From NCBI GenBank assembly GCA_009746045.1, contig RPFO01000068.1:1-64000 (forward strand): DNA of 64,000 nt, given 5' to 3'. Both the position numbers and the translations under genes were made by a program. Positions within the stretch are counted from its first letter, which is position 1. The number at the start of each line of letters is the position of its first letter. This stretch comes from Mesostigma viride. Taxonomy: Eukaryota; Streptophyta; Mesostigmatophyceae; Mesostigmatales; Mesostigmataceae. Positions 40,593 to 54,500 of this stretch are shown piece after piece. The notes beneath the pieces were generated by a model. The model ran no database searches. It had not been told where the DNA came from and worked only from the letters and a program-made list of their open reading frames with translations.

Positions 40593-43406
40593 ATGAACTC
40601 CCAGCACTACAAAAGTGTGCAGGGTGCTTTTGCTGTACGTGCGTTTAAAACGCAGCTATGCCCTTATCGACAGGAAATTGAAGACGAAACATTATGCCAT
40701 TATGTTAACCGTAAATGGCAACGCTGCGTTTTTGCGCATAGCTCTGATCAGCTGCGGGAGCCGGACATTTGCGACAGGGGCGATGCCTGCCTGCACCTCT
40801 CTTGTGGGGCATGCAATTTTCTGCATCCAGGTTTCTTGCGGCCTGCCCAGCCTGTGTTCGACCCTGCCGATTTCATCGCTGCAAACAGGGTCATCCGCGC
40901 ACGACGTCGGAGAATGCAGCGACCTGCCCAGCCGATGTCTCGCTGGAAAGGACGAAGGCATTACGCGTGGAGCATGCCAGTGCTGCGAGGCAGTCGACCC
41001 CCTGCCACGCTACCGGAGTTTGTAAAGCAACTGCCGCAGGCAAATGTACCCGCTAATTTGAAGCGTCATATCACTCAGCCCGGGAGCATCGACCGCTACG
41101 CTGTAATGGCAGCAATTGGGCGCGAGATAGCCAGTGTGCAGCCCGATGCACACCCCAGTGTGTTGACTCTCGAGACATACCGTGGCTATTTTGAAACAAT
41201 TATTTTCGTGGAGGAGATCCAGATGCTGGTGGATATCCGGCTGTACGACCTGGAGAATGAGGTGATCTCCCTGGATACCAGGTCCAGGTGGGTCCATCAC
41301 ATCATCAAGGTCCCTGGCCTGGCCGAGAAGCGTCCCTCCATCATGCGCGGCGACCGGATCTTGGCTCGCCCACACGGGGCGGGGGACAGCAGCGTCGTGC
41401 ACCAGGGCTTCGTCCACTTCGTGAACCTGGAGGACATTCGGGTCAGCTTCCACGCGTCGTTTCGCGACCACGCTGCAGCCTGCGGCAACCGCTTCGATGT
41501 CCAATTCACATTCACGCGCACGCCGCAGAGGGTCATGCACCGGGCGCTGCGCCTCGCTGACGCCGCACTGCTCTCGCGGCTACTGCCATCGACACCGCCG
41601 CTGCCATCCGTCCACCAGGATACCGTCTGCTCGGGTGGCCTTCTCCCATCCCTGCATCAACCCCCTCCTGCGGTCCTGGATAATTCCAGCGGCGCTGCAA
41701 CGGTGGCATCCGCCAGCAGCCGCTTGAACGCGCTCCAGCAGCAGGCGGTCGATGCGATCTGTGGCAACAAGGGGCTGCCTCCCCGCTGCTCAGCGACAGC
41801 AGCGCAGCTACCGGGTGCCAGCGCTCAAGGCGGGCTGGTAACGGGAGTCGTGCCGTCGTTCGCGGCGCCATCCTTGCAGGACGTGCCGGCTGCCGCTGCC
41901 ACCCAGCAGGCCCCGTTTGTGATCTTCGGCCCCCCAGGGACGGGCAAGACCCACACGGTGGTGGCGGCCATCCGGGCGCTGCTGGACACGTGGCCAGGCG
42001 CCAGGGTGCTCGTGTGCGCCCCCTCGAACGTGGCCGCGGACCTGCTGTGCGCGAGGCTGGCAATCGGCACGGGGCAAGCGGATGGCAGCAGCAGTTCTGG
42101 AGGCGGATGCCGGCAGCTGACACCTGGGAGCCTCTTCCGGCTGAACGCGATGATGCGGAACCCGAAGCACATGGAGCCGCGGGACGTGATGTCGCGATTC
42201 AGCGACTACCGCGACGGTTGCTTCTGCGTGCCGGAGCTTCCGCGGCTGCTAGGCTACCGCGTGGTCGTGGCCACGTGCATCAGCGCGGGCTACCTGACCA
42301 GCATGGGCGTGCCCACGGGCCACTTCTCGCACGTTTTCATCGACGAGTGTGGGGAGGCCCTGGAACCGGAGGCGTTGTCGGCGCTCTGCCTCGCAGGCCC
42401 GTCCACCGGCATCATCCTGGCGGGTGACAGCCAGCAGCTGGGACCCATCGTGCGTTCGCCGATCGCACTCCAGTACCGGCTGGACCGGTCGCTGTTGGAG
42501 CGGGTGGTCGCGACGCCGGGGCTGGGGACCTGCACGCGGCTGCGCGTGTCCTACCGCGCGCACCCTGGGCTTCTGCAGGTATACTCGGACTTATTCTACG
42601 ACGGCACGCTCGTGACGGAGGCGGATCCCGCCCTGACCCACTCGCTGCTGGGGTGGCACCGGCTCCCGAATCCGGACATTCCGCTCCTGCTGGCCCACGT
42701 GGACGGTGACGAGCGGCGGGACGCCGACTCCCCCTCGTGGTACAACCAAGCCGAGATCAACGCGGTGGAGGGGATAATGAATGACCTGCTGGCGTCCGGG
42801 CTGGGCGTTCGGCCCGACGAGATCGGCATTATCACGCCGTACCAGAAGCAGGTGCACAAGTTCAAGTGCTGGGTCCACAACGCGGGCGCCCGTCTCGAGG
42901 GCGTGCGCGTGGGCACCGTTGAGGCCTTCCAGGGCCAGGAGCGAAAGGTTATCGTCCTGTCGGCCGTGCGGTCGCGCCGCCGCGAGCACGTCCAAGGCGA
43001 GGACAGGAAGTTCCGCCTCGGCTTCCTCCATAACCCCAAGCGGCTGAACGTGGCCATCAGCCGCGCACAAGCGCTGCTCGTCGTGGTGGGCAACGTCCAC
43101 ACGCTGCGCGCGTGCGACCCGCACTGGCAGCGGTTTGTTGACCACTGCGCCGCACACCGGCTGTATGTCGGGCCGCCACTGCCGACAGATGTGCCGTGCA
43201 GCCAGATGGGGACCGGTAGCAGCCGCCAGTCCCAAGTAGCGGCGGGCAGCAGCGCCGCGCGGACGGTGTCAAACCATCCAGTCGCGGTCGCAGATCAAGC
43301 CGGCGGCTCGGAGGATGCCGGTGAAGAGCCGGCAGCGGATGAGTCGTGGGTCCTCGTGGATGACCACTGCATGAACGCGGATGCCAGCTGGAGGGACGAG
43401 TACTGA
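40593..43406 (+). CDS. Intronless Upf1/MOV10-like SF1 RNA helicase with N-terminal CCCH-like zinc fingers, 937 aa
   Basis: The start is ATG at 40593 (the frame opens with a GTG just before). Two Cys/His clusters lie in the first 90 residues (CPYR...CHYV...CVFAHS and CDRGDACLHL...CNFLHP), suggesting RNA-binding CCCH fingers. The helicase core has motif I GPPGTGKT (about residue 445), II DECGEALEPE (about 583), III GDSQQLGPIV (about 611), IV-like SYRAHP, V VGTVEAFQGQERKVIVLS and VI NVAISRAQ (about 819). The GDxxQLGP and DECGEA forms are closest to the MOV10/SDE3 branch of the Upf1-like family, which unwinds RNA 5' to 3' in silencing and RNA decay. It lacks introns, unlike every other host gene here, and has high-GC codons. 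Confidence 0.85.
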   Translation: MNSQHYKSVQGAFAVRAFKTQLCPYRQEIEDETLCHYVNRKWQRCVFAHSSDQLREPDICDRGDACLHLSCGACNFLHPGFLRPAQPVFDPADFIAANRVIRARRRRMQRPAQPMSRWKGRRHYAWSMPVLRGSRPPATLPEFVKQLPQANVPANLKRHITQPGSIDRYAVMAAIGREIASVQPDAHPSVLTLETYRGYFETIIFVEEIQMLVDIRLYDLENEVISLDTRSRWVHHIIKVPGLAEKRPSIMRGDRILARPHGAGDSSVVHQGFVHFVNLEDIRVSFHASFRDHAAACGNRFDVQFTFTRTPQRVMHRALRLADAALLSRLLPSTPPLPSVHQDTVCSGGLLPSLHQPPPAVLDNSSGAATVASASSRLNALQQQAVDAICGNKGLPPRCSATAAQLPGASAQGGLVTGVVPSFAAPSLQDVPAAAATQQAPFVIFGPPGTGKTHTVVAAIRALLDTWPGARVLVCAPSNVAADLLCARLAIGTGQADGSSSSGGGCRQLTPGSLFRLNAMMRNPKHMEPRDVMSRFSDYRDGCFCVPELPRLLGYRVVVATCISAGYLTSMGVPTGHFSHVFIDECGEALEPEALSALCLAGPSTGIILAGDSQQLGPIVRSPIALQYRLDRSLLERVVATPGLGTCTRLRVSYRAHPGLLQVYSDLFYDGTLVTEADPALTHSLLGWHRLPNPDIPLLLAHVDGDERRDADSPSWYNQAEINAVEGIMNDLLASGLGVRPDEIGIITPYQKQVHKFKCWVHNAGARLEGVRVGTVEAFQGQERKVIVLSAVRSRRREHVQGEDRKFRLGFLHNPKRLNVAISRAQALLVVVGNVHTLRACDPHWQRFVDHCAAHRLYVGPPLPTDVPCSQMGTGSSRQSQVAAGSSAARTVSNHPVAVADQAGGSEDAGEEPAADESWVLVDDHCMNADASWRDEY

Positions 43407-45531
43407 CCGGGCGCGCACGACGGTCGCCGCCGTTCAGTGCGTGCGTCCAAGATGATGATGCATCATGATCAATGGATCCTTATGTATTTGACGGGTCTGG
43501 TACATTCTGCAACCTTCAGTTGGCCTTGAGGGCACAACACTTGCCTTGGCCAGGCGGGAGACTCTGCTGGCTGTGGTGAAATGGTGCATCTGTAACAGGC
43601 CGGCTGCCAGGCAGCTGGCAGCACTGGCCTGGGTATGCTTTACATGTGGGCATGCATCACTGCTGGGATCGAGGCTGGCACGACTCCTTGCGCAGAGTGG
43701 TTCGCCAGCCCGTGCCTTTCCAACAGATCGGGAAAGTTGCAGCACGTGTGGCTGCTTTGCTCGGTCCACACTATAACCCAGTCTATAAGAGATGGCATTA
43801 TCTTATAGCCCTGTATATATGTTATAGCCCTATACCTGCAATATCACCTACATGGTGCAGCACATGCGCCTGCTTTGCTCGGTCCAAACTATAGCCTAGT
43901 CTATGATCAGATGGTGTTGCATGACCTTATGATGCCCGTTGCATTAACACGTACACATGCAGCTTCTGCATACGTTAGCCTTATACCTGCTATATGTGAT
44001 CAGCCTCCCTATATAGCTTTTTGGCCCGGCTTGTCGCAGACTGAAATGGTGTAGTGCTTGGATGCTGCGATTGAACATGAACAAGAAAGCCCCAGGCAGG
44101 CATAACTTGCCTGTAATGTATAAATCAAGGAGATGTTTATATGCGCCAGCGAGCTGTTTTTGGACCCGGCCTGGATAACCTAGCTTAGCTAGCCGCTATA
44201 CCCTTCCATCTCACTGTAAACAAACTATGGTCAAAGAAACATGCACTTGCACAAATAGTGGAATATGGTCACCTCTGGCATAAAACCATCTGCATGCCAC
44301 TCCCAATACTCAGTAATAGGCTATGCATGATCTCAAGGATGATGAATATTGTGAGTGCAGATTCATGGCCACGGAAATTGCCGGCCATGTCCTTGGCCAG
44401 GTCCTGCTCATCATCATGAGCTGCTAGCTCGTGTTGTCTATGCTTATCTTGCTGCTGCTGCTGCCGCCGCCGCTGCTGCCGCCGCTCGGTTGCTGCTTCT
44501 CGCCCATCGCTGCATGCATGGCCAGCGGTGCACTAGCTGGCCTCGATCCAACGCGGGTTCGCTCTGTCAGACGGTATTAGCTGCGATCCCTCCAGCGCGC
44601 AGCATGGCGACCATTGCACTCAAGGCTGTGCCCAACTAGCTGTGCATAAACGCATGCCCTGGCAGTAAAAACCACGATATTATAATTTTCTTGTTCTTGC
44701 CAACTTATTACGAAGGTTTCCTTGCGTGCAGCAGCAAGCATTGCCGTGGCCTCCAGAGCAGGCAGGACGTACCGGCACTTCGTGGTCAGGGCTCGCAGCT
44801 ATGTAGGCCGACGGATGATCGATTGCGGCCAACTGCTTCGCTAAAACCATGTGCTTCTTTCTAGCCAGCGCATCGATATTGTGTGAAAGCTAAGGAGTAA
44901 AAACACCTGCAGACCCTTTGTTGGATACTACATTAACTTGACTCGGTAGCCCGCTAGTAGCAGAAAATCTAGCACTGCATGCCGGAATACCAGCACATTA
45001 TAGAATGCACTCAGCCTAGCTGACTGTGACATTGCCTCGACGTGATCTTTGCCTTCTATTGCCAATATGTTGCCATCATGAGCTAAGCTCGCTACTTCCT
45101 TTGCTTGCATCCAGCGCGCCAACTGTAGCTAGCGTGACATTTCAGGCCGTCGCCACGCTAGGCATGCGCATTACATTATGCATCGATCATTGTACGTCGG
45201 CCACTACCCACCGCCACATGGCAGTCATCTGAGTAGGAAGCACCCTGCCAACTCGCATCCAGGCCAGGGTACCAGGGTGCCAGGGTGCCAGGGTGCCAGT
45301 GGCGCGACCGGCGGATCGATCGGATCTTGGGGGCTTGATAGATATTTGGTGCAAGTCCAGGAGCTCCGAATAGTATTAATTATTCACCAAATTGGCCCGA
45401 AAAGTTTACATGCACTCGCACCGACCTTGCTGGCTTCCAAGCACTGGGAAACTCCAGTCCTCTGCCGTTGCACCTTGACACCCCCGATGATTCTGCTAGT
45501 ACTGATTCATTCTGCTAGTGCCTGATTCACG
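43407..45531. other. Intergenic region downstream of the helicase and the aminopeptidase
   Basis: No gene recognised in 2.1 kb. About 43,735-43,785 and 43,855-43,910 are diverged copies of one segment (CTGCTTTGCTCGGTCCA). A CTG/CCG triplet run lies at about 44,450-44,485, and a CCAGGGTG tandem at about 45,266-45,298. Confidence 0.5.
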
Positions 45532-48500
45532 CTAGTCCACCACCAGCTGCTTGTCAATCCTAGTGAAGTTCCTGTAAAAAGCCTTAAAGTGGCGGTAGCC
45601 GATGTCAATGTCCTCAGTGCCGCACATCTCACGCACGCTGGATGCGCACACCGGCCGATAGGCGGTCACGAGTACACAGTAAAACAAGTCACGCAGCAAC
45701 CCATAGGAACAACAGGGGAAAAAAATACGATGAGTGGTGAGCAATTGCCTATCATTTTCACAATCAGCAAGAGGCACGGGTGCAATTGCGCAATCGAGTC
45801 AAGCTGATATAAAAAAAGATGTACTTCTTGTCACGGCAGTGCATCAGCTGGTTCACTAAAACACGCGAAAGGGGAAAGAGAGGGGCTCTGGAGGCACCAC
45901 AAAGGAACATGCACCACAACGTGCGATCTCAGCACCGTATTTCCTACATACATTGGAGAAAACATAGATCCCCGCTTGAGAGCAAAACAAGTGGTCAGCA
46001 TTGTCTAATGGACAGCTGCGACATGCCCACATCAGCGGCACAATAGTCGTACTATAAATAGAATGCCAGCATTTAAACCGTCCAACCGCTCCTCACCTGT
46101 GCATGGACAGCTGCGGCACGCCCACGTCCACCGTGCGCTCACTGCACAAGTAGGGTCAACAAGATGCCAGCATTCACCATACCACCCGACCACCTTTTAC
46201 CTGTGCATGGACAGCTGCGGCATGCCCACGTCCACTGTGCGGATGCCTATGCCGGACGCCAGGATGGGCCCGATGGTGGATCCGCAGCCCATGTCGTTGC
46301 GCACGCAAAAGTCCTGCTCACAAGGGCGCACGCACGGGCAGCATCGGCGCCGGGCGGGTGGTTGTCAGGACATGCAATGGTGGCGTTGACAGATTGCTGC
46401 GCGCGCAAGAATCCTGACACCGCCCACGGCGCCATCGAGGCAAGAACAAGTCACAACAAATAATTTTATCCTTTTTTGTTCAAAAGAATGCGCTGGTTGT
46501 CTCATTGATAAACATCCTCTTAGATATTGTGCAGCCAGTCACAACAAGGCAGGTCATGACGCAAACATAGAAAGTAAGAACGTAAGACTGAGCGGCCATG
46601 GGCCAGCGCTGAGTTTAGGGCCTACAGGTAGCAGAATGATCAGCCATCATCCTGAATGGCGACCGACATGCGCCAGGGACTAGTCAGTGCAGGCAGGAGC
46701 CTGCGACGGGAGTGAACTGATCCGGTATAGCAGTGTAGAATAGAGAGGCGGCTGTTTTACTAGTAGTGATGATACACGGTCCATCGCGATGCCTCGAGTC
46801 CTTATACTTGCTTTCACACCACATGGCTGGCCCCATTACCCCATTTTCCCCACCCACACACCCAGCTGGCTGTGCCCCCCGATCTCCTTCAAGCCCCCTT
46901 CCCCCACCCCCCCACCTACTGCCAGTTGCGCCTGCCCTTCTACTTTCGTCCTTTGGTCCCCTTCTCCCCCGCACCCACTCAGGTGGACAACGCTTTCCCA
47001 AAAAAAAAAAAAACACCGTGCAGGAACCCATGAAGAAGCAGGGCCCATGAAGAAGCGACATGTGACCCCACCACGCCGGAACTGGGGTGGATAACGGTTT
47101 CTCCCCTTCGCCCTCCGCACCCAGCTGGCTGCCCCCCCCTCTTCTTAGAAAACCTCGCCCAGGGAGGCCCACCGCCACCACCCCTTTCCCCCCTTTCCCC
47201 CCCCCCCCCCCCCCCGCCCCCTTACGGCTTCGCACGGTAACCCCTTTATTTTGAAAGGGGCTTGGCTTGCGATGATGTTCTTCACCCACCTGGGTAGGCA
47301 CCCCCTCGGCGCGCGCCACCTCCCGGAAGAGTGCGGCTGTGACGGAGTTGGTGGCGTAGCGCTGGTTTGCATTGTGCTTGACGACCAGCCCCGCGTGCAT
47401 CAGCGGCTGGTGGTTCGCCTCGTGCTTGTCTGGGTGGTGGGGGTGCACCGCGTGCGCCATGTCCGCCGAGACTGGGGGAGTGGGGTGACAGGGGAAATTG
47501 TGAAAGGGGAGTCGTAAAAGGGGGGTCATGCGACAACAAGGGAGGTGGTAAAAGGGGGGTCATGCGACAACAAGGGAGGTCGTGAAACGGGGGTCATGCG
47601 ACAACAAGGGAGGTCGTGAAAGGGGGGTCGTGCGACAACAAGGGAAGTCGTGAAAGGGGGGTCATGCGACAACAAGGGAGGTCGTGAAAGGGGGGTCATG
47701 CGACAACAAGGGAGGTCGTGAAACGGGGGCCATGCGACAACAAGGGAGGTCGTGAAAGGGGGGTCATGCGACAACAAGGGAGGTGGTGAAACGGGGGGTC
47801 ATGCGACAACAAGGGAGGTCGTAAAAGGGGGGTCATGCGACAACAAGGGAGGTCGTGAAAGGGGGGTCATGCGACAACAAGGGAGGTCGTGAAAGGGGGG
47901 TCATGCGACAACAAGGGAGGTCGTGAAACGGGGGTCATGCGACAACAAGGGAGGTCGTGAAAGGGGGTCATGCGACAACAAGGGAGGTCGTAAAACGGGG
48001 GTCATGCGACAACAAGGGAGGTCGTGAAAGGGGGGTCATGCGACAACAAGGGAGGTCGTGAAAGGGGGGTCATGCGACAACAAGGGAGGTCGTGAAACGG
48101 GGGTCATGCGACAACAAGGGAGGTCGTAAAACGGGGGGTCATGCGACAACAAGGGAGGTGGTAAAAGGGGGGTCATGCGACAACAAGGGAGGTCGTACAA
48201 GGGGGGTCATGCGACAACAAGGGAGGCCGTGAAAGGGGGGTCATGCGACAACAAGGGAGGTCGTGAAAGGGGGGTCATGCGACAACAAGGGAGGTCGTGA
48301 AACGGGGGTCATGCGACAACAAGGGAGGTCGTACAAGGGGGGTCATGCGACAACAAGGGAGGCCGTGAAAGGGGGGTCATGCGACAACAAGGGAGGTCGT
48401 AAAAGGGGGGTCATGCGACAACAAGGGAGGTCGTGAAAGGGGGGTCATGCGACAACAAGGGAGGTCGTGAAACGGGGGTCATGCGACAACAAGGGAGGTC

Positions 48501-51500
48501 GTGAAACGGGGGGTCATGCGACAACAAGGGAGGTGGTAAAAGGGGGTCATGCGACAACAAGGGAGGTCGTGAAACGGGGGGTCATGCGACAACAAGGGAG
48601 GTGGTAAAAGGGGGGTCATGCGACAACAAGGGAGGTCGTGAAACGGGGGGTCATGCGACAACAAGGGAGGTCGTGAAAGGGGGGTCATGCGACAACAAGG
48701 GAGGTCGTGAAACGGGGGTTATGCGACAACAAGGGAGGTGGTAAGAGGGGGGTCATGCGACAACAAGGGAGGTCGTGAAAGGGGGGTCATGCGACAACAA
48801 GGGAGGTCGTGAAAGGGGGGGCATGCGACAACAAGGGAGGTCGTACAAGGGGGGTCATGCGACAACAAGGGAGGTCGTGAAAGGGGGGTCATGCGACAAC
48901 AAGGGAGGTCGTGAAAGGGGGGTCATGCGACAACAAGGGAGGTGGTACAAGGGGGGTCATGCGACAACAAGGGAGGTCGTGAAACGGGGGTCATGCGACA
49001 ACAAGGGAGGTCGTGAAAGGGGGGTCATGCGACAACAAGGGAGGTCGTGAAACGGGGGTCATGCGACAACAAGGGAGGTCGTGAAACGGGGGTCATGCGA
49101 CAACAAGGGAGGTCGTGAAAGGGGGGTCATGCGACAACAAGGGAGGTCGTGAAAGGGGGGTCATGCGACAACAAGGGAGGTCGTGAAACGGGGGTCATGC
49201 GACAACAAGGGAGGTCGTGAAAGGGGGGTCATGCGACAACATATGTTAGCAGAGGGTGTATTGCGGGAGAGGGTGAAGTGTGGTATCCCATTTTGGGGGT
49301 GCAGTGCATTCGCAATGTCCGCAAACATGTGGGGCTGAAACAGAGGGTGCGAAAATGGAGAAGAGGACGCCCGTGGGCGCATGGGTTCTTGCAACACAGG
49401 CGCACAGTCGCACAGAGAGGCACACCAGCAACTCTGTAACTATACAAAACACAGGAGAGATGTAACGGACAGGCCCCTCACATGCGGCACAGGAACCGTT
49501 GCGTCTGGCTACGTAGGCGAGGTCATGGGCGACACGTGGCCATGTATGAAAAGCACAAGCACCAACAGAAGAGCTGCAGAAGAAGGGTATCCGGTACCAC
49601 CGTGCTGACTCGCAATACAACACATCATGTTAGTGTGACGTCTCTTTCTTAGGATATTGGCTTTCTTTTGCGTGTCTGTACCTGTGAAGCATGCATGCAC
49701 TCATGCTAAACACGGTATAGCGTAGTAGCTGCTGTAACTAGCAAACAAATGTCTAGTCCCGTGGAGAAATTTTCTGTGATACACCAAACATTAGGAGGAG
49801 CACTATGACCAGGAATAGACTTGGGCTAGCCTATTCTATCATCAAAATAAGAATACCACGAAAACTTTCGCAGCTATGGCGTCTACACGGGGCCATCCAT
49901 TCGCGCTGCTCGCAGCAGCCACAGACGGAGATGCGCACATCAAGGGTAGAGGCTGCTGTAGAGACGGCCCCTGGCAGAAGCCCTAGCGTCGCAGGGTCCC
50001 AGCACCCTGTGCGCAAACTGGCTGGGCACTCACACAAATTCCACGACGCACTTTTATAAATACGCACAGATCGATCTAGAAGAAGCACAGCTTCATCACA
50101 GCTTCATCACTTAGCTGACACCAAGAGATAATGATCACAAGTCCAGCACAGAAGCTTGGCTGGTGACGTTGGGCGGTAGCTAACAAAAGGGAGGGAGCAC
50201 ATTACAGGAAAAGCACGCCTCACCCAGGAAGCTCTTCCGGAGCGCCCTCTGCAGCACGCCCTCCCCCACCTCCTTGTCCCGCTCGGCAAAGAGGGTCGTC
50301 AGCCGCGTGATGGTATCCAACAGGATCGGGGCGCCTGCACCCTGCCAGGGTGAGTAGACAAGAACAAGTGTTTGAACAGCCGCAAAGATCCCAGTGCAAA
50401 CACGACAGAAGGGGTATAAGACAGCCAGTCGATGCCTGCGTTTCTTGTGAATTCAAAGTAGGCAGCCGATACTACCCCCGACATGAACACAGCACCCATT
50501 AGCGTACAACCACCCGACACGAACACAGCACCCACTAGCGTACAACCACCCGACATGAACACAGCACCCACTAGCGTACAACCACCCGACATGAACACAG
50601 CACCCACTAGCGTACAACCACCCGACACGAACACAGCAGCCACTAGCGTACAACCACCCGACATGAACACAGCACCCACTAGTGTACAACCACCCGACAC
50701 GAACACAGCACCCACTAGCGTACAACCACCCGACACGAACACAGCACCCACTAGCGTACAACCACCCGACATGAACACAGCACCCACTAGCGTACAACCA
50801 CCCGACACGAACACAGCACCCACTAGCGTACAACCACCCGACACGAACACAGCACCCACTAGCGTACAACCACCCGACATGAACACAGCACCCACTAGCG
50901 TACAACCACCCGACATGAACACAGCACCCACTAGCGTACAACCACCCGACATGAACACAGCACCCACTAGCGTACAACCACCCGACACAGCACCCACTAG
51001 CGTACAACCACCCGACACGAACACAGCACCCACTAGCGTACAACCACCCGACATGAACACAGCACCCACTAGCGTACAACCACCCGACATGAACCCAGCA
51101 GCCACTAGCGTACAACCACCCGACATGAACACAGCACCCACTAGCGTACAACCACCCGACACGAACACAGCACCCACTAGCGTACAACCACCCGACACAG
51201 CACCCACTAGCGTACAACCACCCGACATGAACACAGCAGCCACTAGTATACAACCACCCGACATGAACACAGCACCCACTAGCGTACAACCACCCGACAT
51301 GAACACAGCACCCACTAGTGTACAACCACCCGACATGAACACAGCACCCACTAGTGTACAACCACCCGACATGAACACAGCAGCCACTAGCGTACAACCA
51401 CCCGACATGAACACAGCAGCACCACTAGTATACAACCACCCGACACGAACACAGCACCCACTAGCGTACAACCACCCGACATGAACACAGCACCCACTAG

Positions 51501-54500
51501 CGTACAACCACCCGACATGAACACAGCACCCACTAGCGTACAACCACCCGACATGAACACAGCACCCACTAGTGTACAACCACCCGACATGAACACAGCG
51601 CCCACTAGCGTACAACCACCCGACATGAACACAGCACCCACTAGCGTACAACCACCCGACACGAACACAGCACCCACTAGCGTACAACCACCCGACACGA
51701 ACCCAGCACCCACTAGCGTACAACCACCCGACAGCACCCACTAGCGTACAACCACCCGACATGAACACAGCAGCCACTAGCGTACAACCACCCGACACGA
51801 ACACAGCACCCACTAGCGTACAACCACCCGACATGAACACAGCACCCACTAGCGTACAACCACCCGACATGAACACAGCACCCACTAGCGTACAACCACC
51901 CGACACGAACACAGCACCCACTAGCGTACAACCACCCGACACGAACACAGCACCCACTAGCGTACAACCACCCGACACGAACACAGCAGCCACTAGCGTA
52001 CAACCACCCGACACGAACACAGCACCCACTAGCGTACAACCACCCGACACGAACCCAGCACCCACTAGCGTACAACCACCCGACAGCACCCACTAGCGTA
52101 CAACCACCCGACATGAACACAGCAGCCACTAGCGTACAACCACCCGACACGAACACAGCACCCACTAGCGTACAACCACCCGACACGAACACAGCACCCA
52201 CTAGCGTACAACCACCCGACATGAACACAGCACCCACTAGCGTACAACCACCCGACACGAACACAGCACCCACTAGCGTACAACCACCCGACACGAACAC
52301 AGCACCCACTAGCGTACAACCACCCGACACGAACACAGCAGCCACTAGCGTACAACCACCCGACATGAACACAGCACCCACTAGCGTACAACCACCCGAC
52401 ATGAACACAGCACCCACTAGCGTACAACCACCCGACATGAACACAGCACCCACTAGCGTACAACCACCCGACACAGCACCCACTAGCGTACAACCACCCG
52501 ACATGAACACAGCACCCACTAGCGTACAACCACCCGACATGAACACAGCACCCACTAGCGTACAACCACCCGACACAGCACCCACTAGCGTACAACCACC
52601 CGACATGAACACAGCACCCACTAGCGTACAACCACCCGACATGAACACAGCACCCACTAGCGTACAACCACCCGACATGAACACAGCACCCATTAGCGTA
52701 CAACCACCCGACAGCACCCACTAGCGTACAACCACCCGACATGAACACAGCACCCACTAGCGTACAACCACCCGACATGAACACAGCACCCACTAGCGTA
52801 CAACCACCCGACATGAACACAGCACCCACTAGCGTACAACCACCCGACATGAACACAGCACCCACTAGAGTACAACCACCCGACATGAACACAGCACCCA
52901 CTAGTGTACAACCACCCGACATGAACACAGCACCCACTAGCGTACAACCACCCGACATGAACACAGCACCCACTAGCGTACAACCACCCGACATGAACAC
53001 AGCACCCACTAGTGTACAACCACCCGACAGCACCCACTAGCGTACAACCACCCGACATGAACACAGCACCCACTAGCGTACAACCACCCGACATGAACAC
53101 AGCACCCACTAGTGTACAACCACCCGACATGAACACAGCACCCACTAGCGTACAACCACCCGACACGAACACAGCAGCCACTAGCGTACAACCACCCGAC
53201 ATGAACACAGCACCCACTAGCGTACAACCACCCGACATGAACACAGCACCCACTAGCGTACAACCACCCGACATGAACACAGCACCCACTAGCGTACAAC
53301 CACCCGACACAGCACCCACTAGCGTACAACCACCCGACATGAACACAGCACCCACTAGCGTACAACCACCCGACACGAACACAGCACCCACTAGCGTACA
53401 ACCACCCGCCATGAACACAGCACCCACTAGCGTACAACCACCCGACATGAACACAGCACCCACTAGCGTACAACCACCCGACATGAACACAGCAGCCACT
53501 AGCGTACAACCACCCGACATGAACACAGCACCCACTAGCGTACAACCACCCGACATGAACACAGCACCCACTAGCGTACAACCACCCGACATGAACACAG
53601 CACCCACTAGCGTACAACCACCCGACATGAACACAGCACCCATTAGCGTACAACCACCCGACATGAACACAGCACCCACTAGCGTACAACCACCCGACAC
53701 AGCACCCACTAGCGTACAACCACCCGACACGAACACAGCACCCACTAGCGTACAACCACCCGACATGAACACAGCACCCACTAGCGTACAACCACCCGAC
53801 ATGAACACAGCAGCCACTAGCGTACAACCACCCGACATGAACACAGCACCCACTAGCGTACAACCACCCGACACGAACACAGCACCCACTAGCGTACAAC
53901 CACCCGACATGAACACAGCAGCAGCGTACTAGTGCACAACCACCATGACAAACATTTACCCCTGCCGAGTTGGATCCGACCTCTTCATCATCTAACAGCC
54001 ACACCACGCGGTTGAGGTATACTACTGTACATGCAGTGGTGCTTTACTGCTGTCAGGGGAAAAGGCCATACCTCTGCCGAGTTGGACCCGACCTCCTCGT
54101 GGTCAAACAGGCACACCATGCGGCACGACTCCTCGTCATCCCCCCCTGGGATGGCACCATCTCCCCCATTTGCGCCCGAGGTGGTGTCCACTAGCGCCCG
54201 CAACGCCGCGTACGAGCTGGCGAGGTTGTCGAGCCGGCCCGAGAAGATGAACTCCTGGAACGCACCCCCCAGGGCGCTGGGCTGCACGTCGCACACGTTG
54301 AGCTCAAAGTCGACGATGTCCTCGGGCGCGCAGTCGAGCTCGTGCGCCAGCAGCTGGTTGTGATGGGGTGGGTGGGTGGGCGGGCAGCATTTATTATTGG
54401 GGGGGCGATGGACCACGTTTGGTGTGGTTGGTGAGATCACATCTGGTTGTGCGAGGGTGGGGGTGGCGGGGACAAGGTTTAGTGGGCGGGTGGGTGGGTG

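Noticed and set aside
50299..53932. Very long open frames with 12-residue repeats on both strands
   Set aside because: They are produced by a 36-bp minisatellite lacking stops and lie entirely within intron 6 of the aminopeptidase gene.
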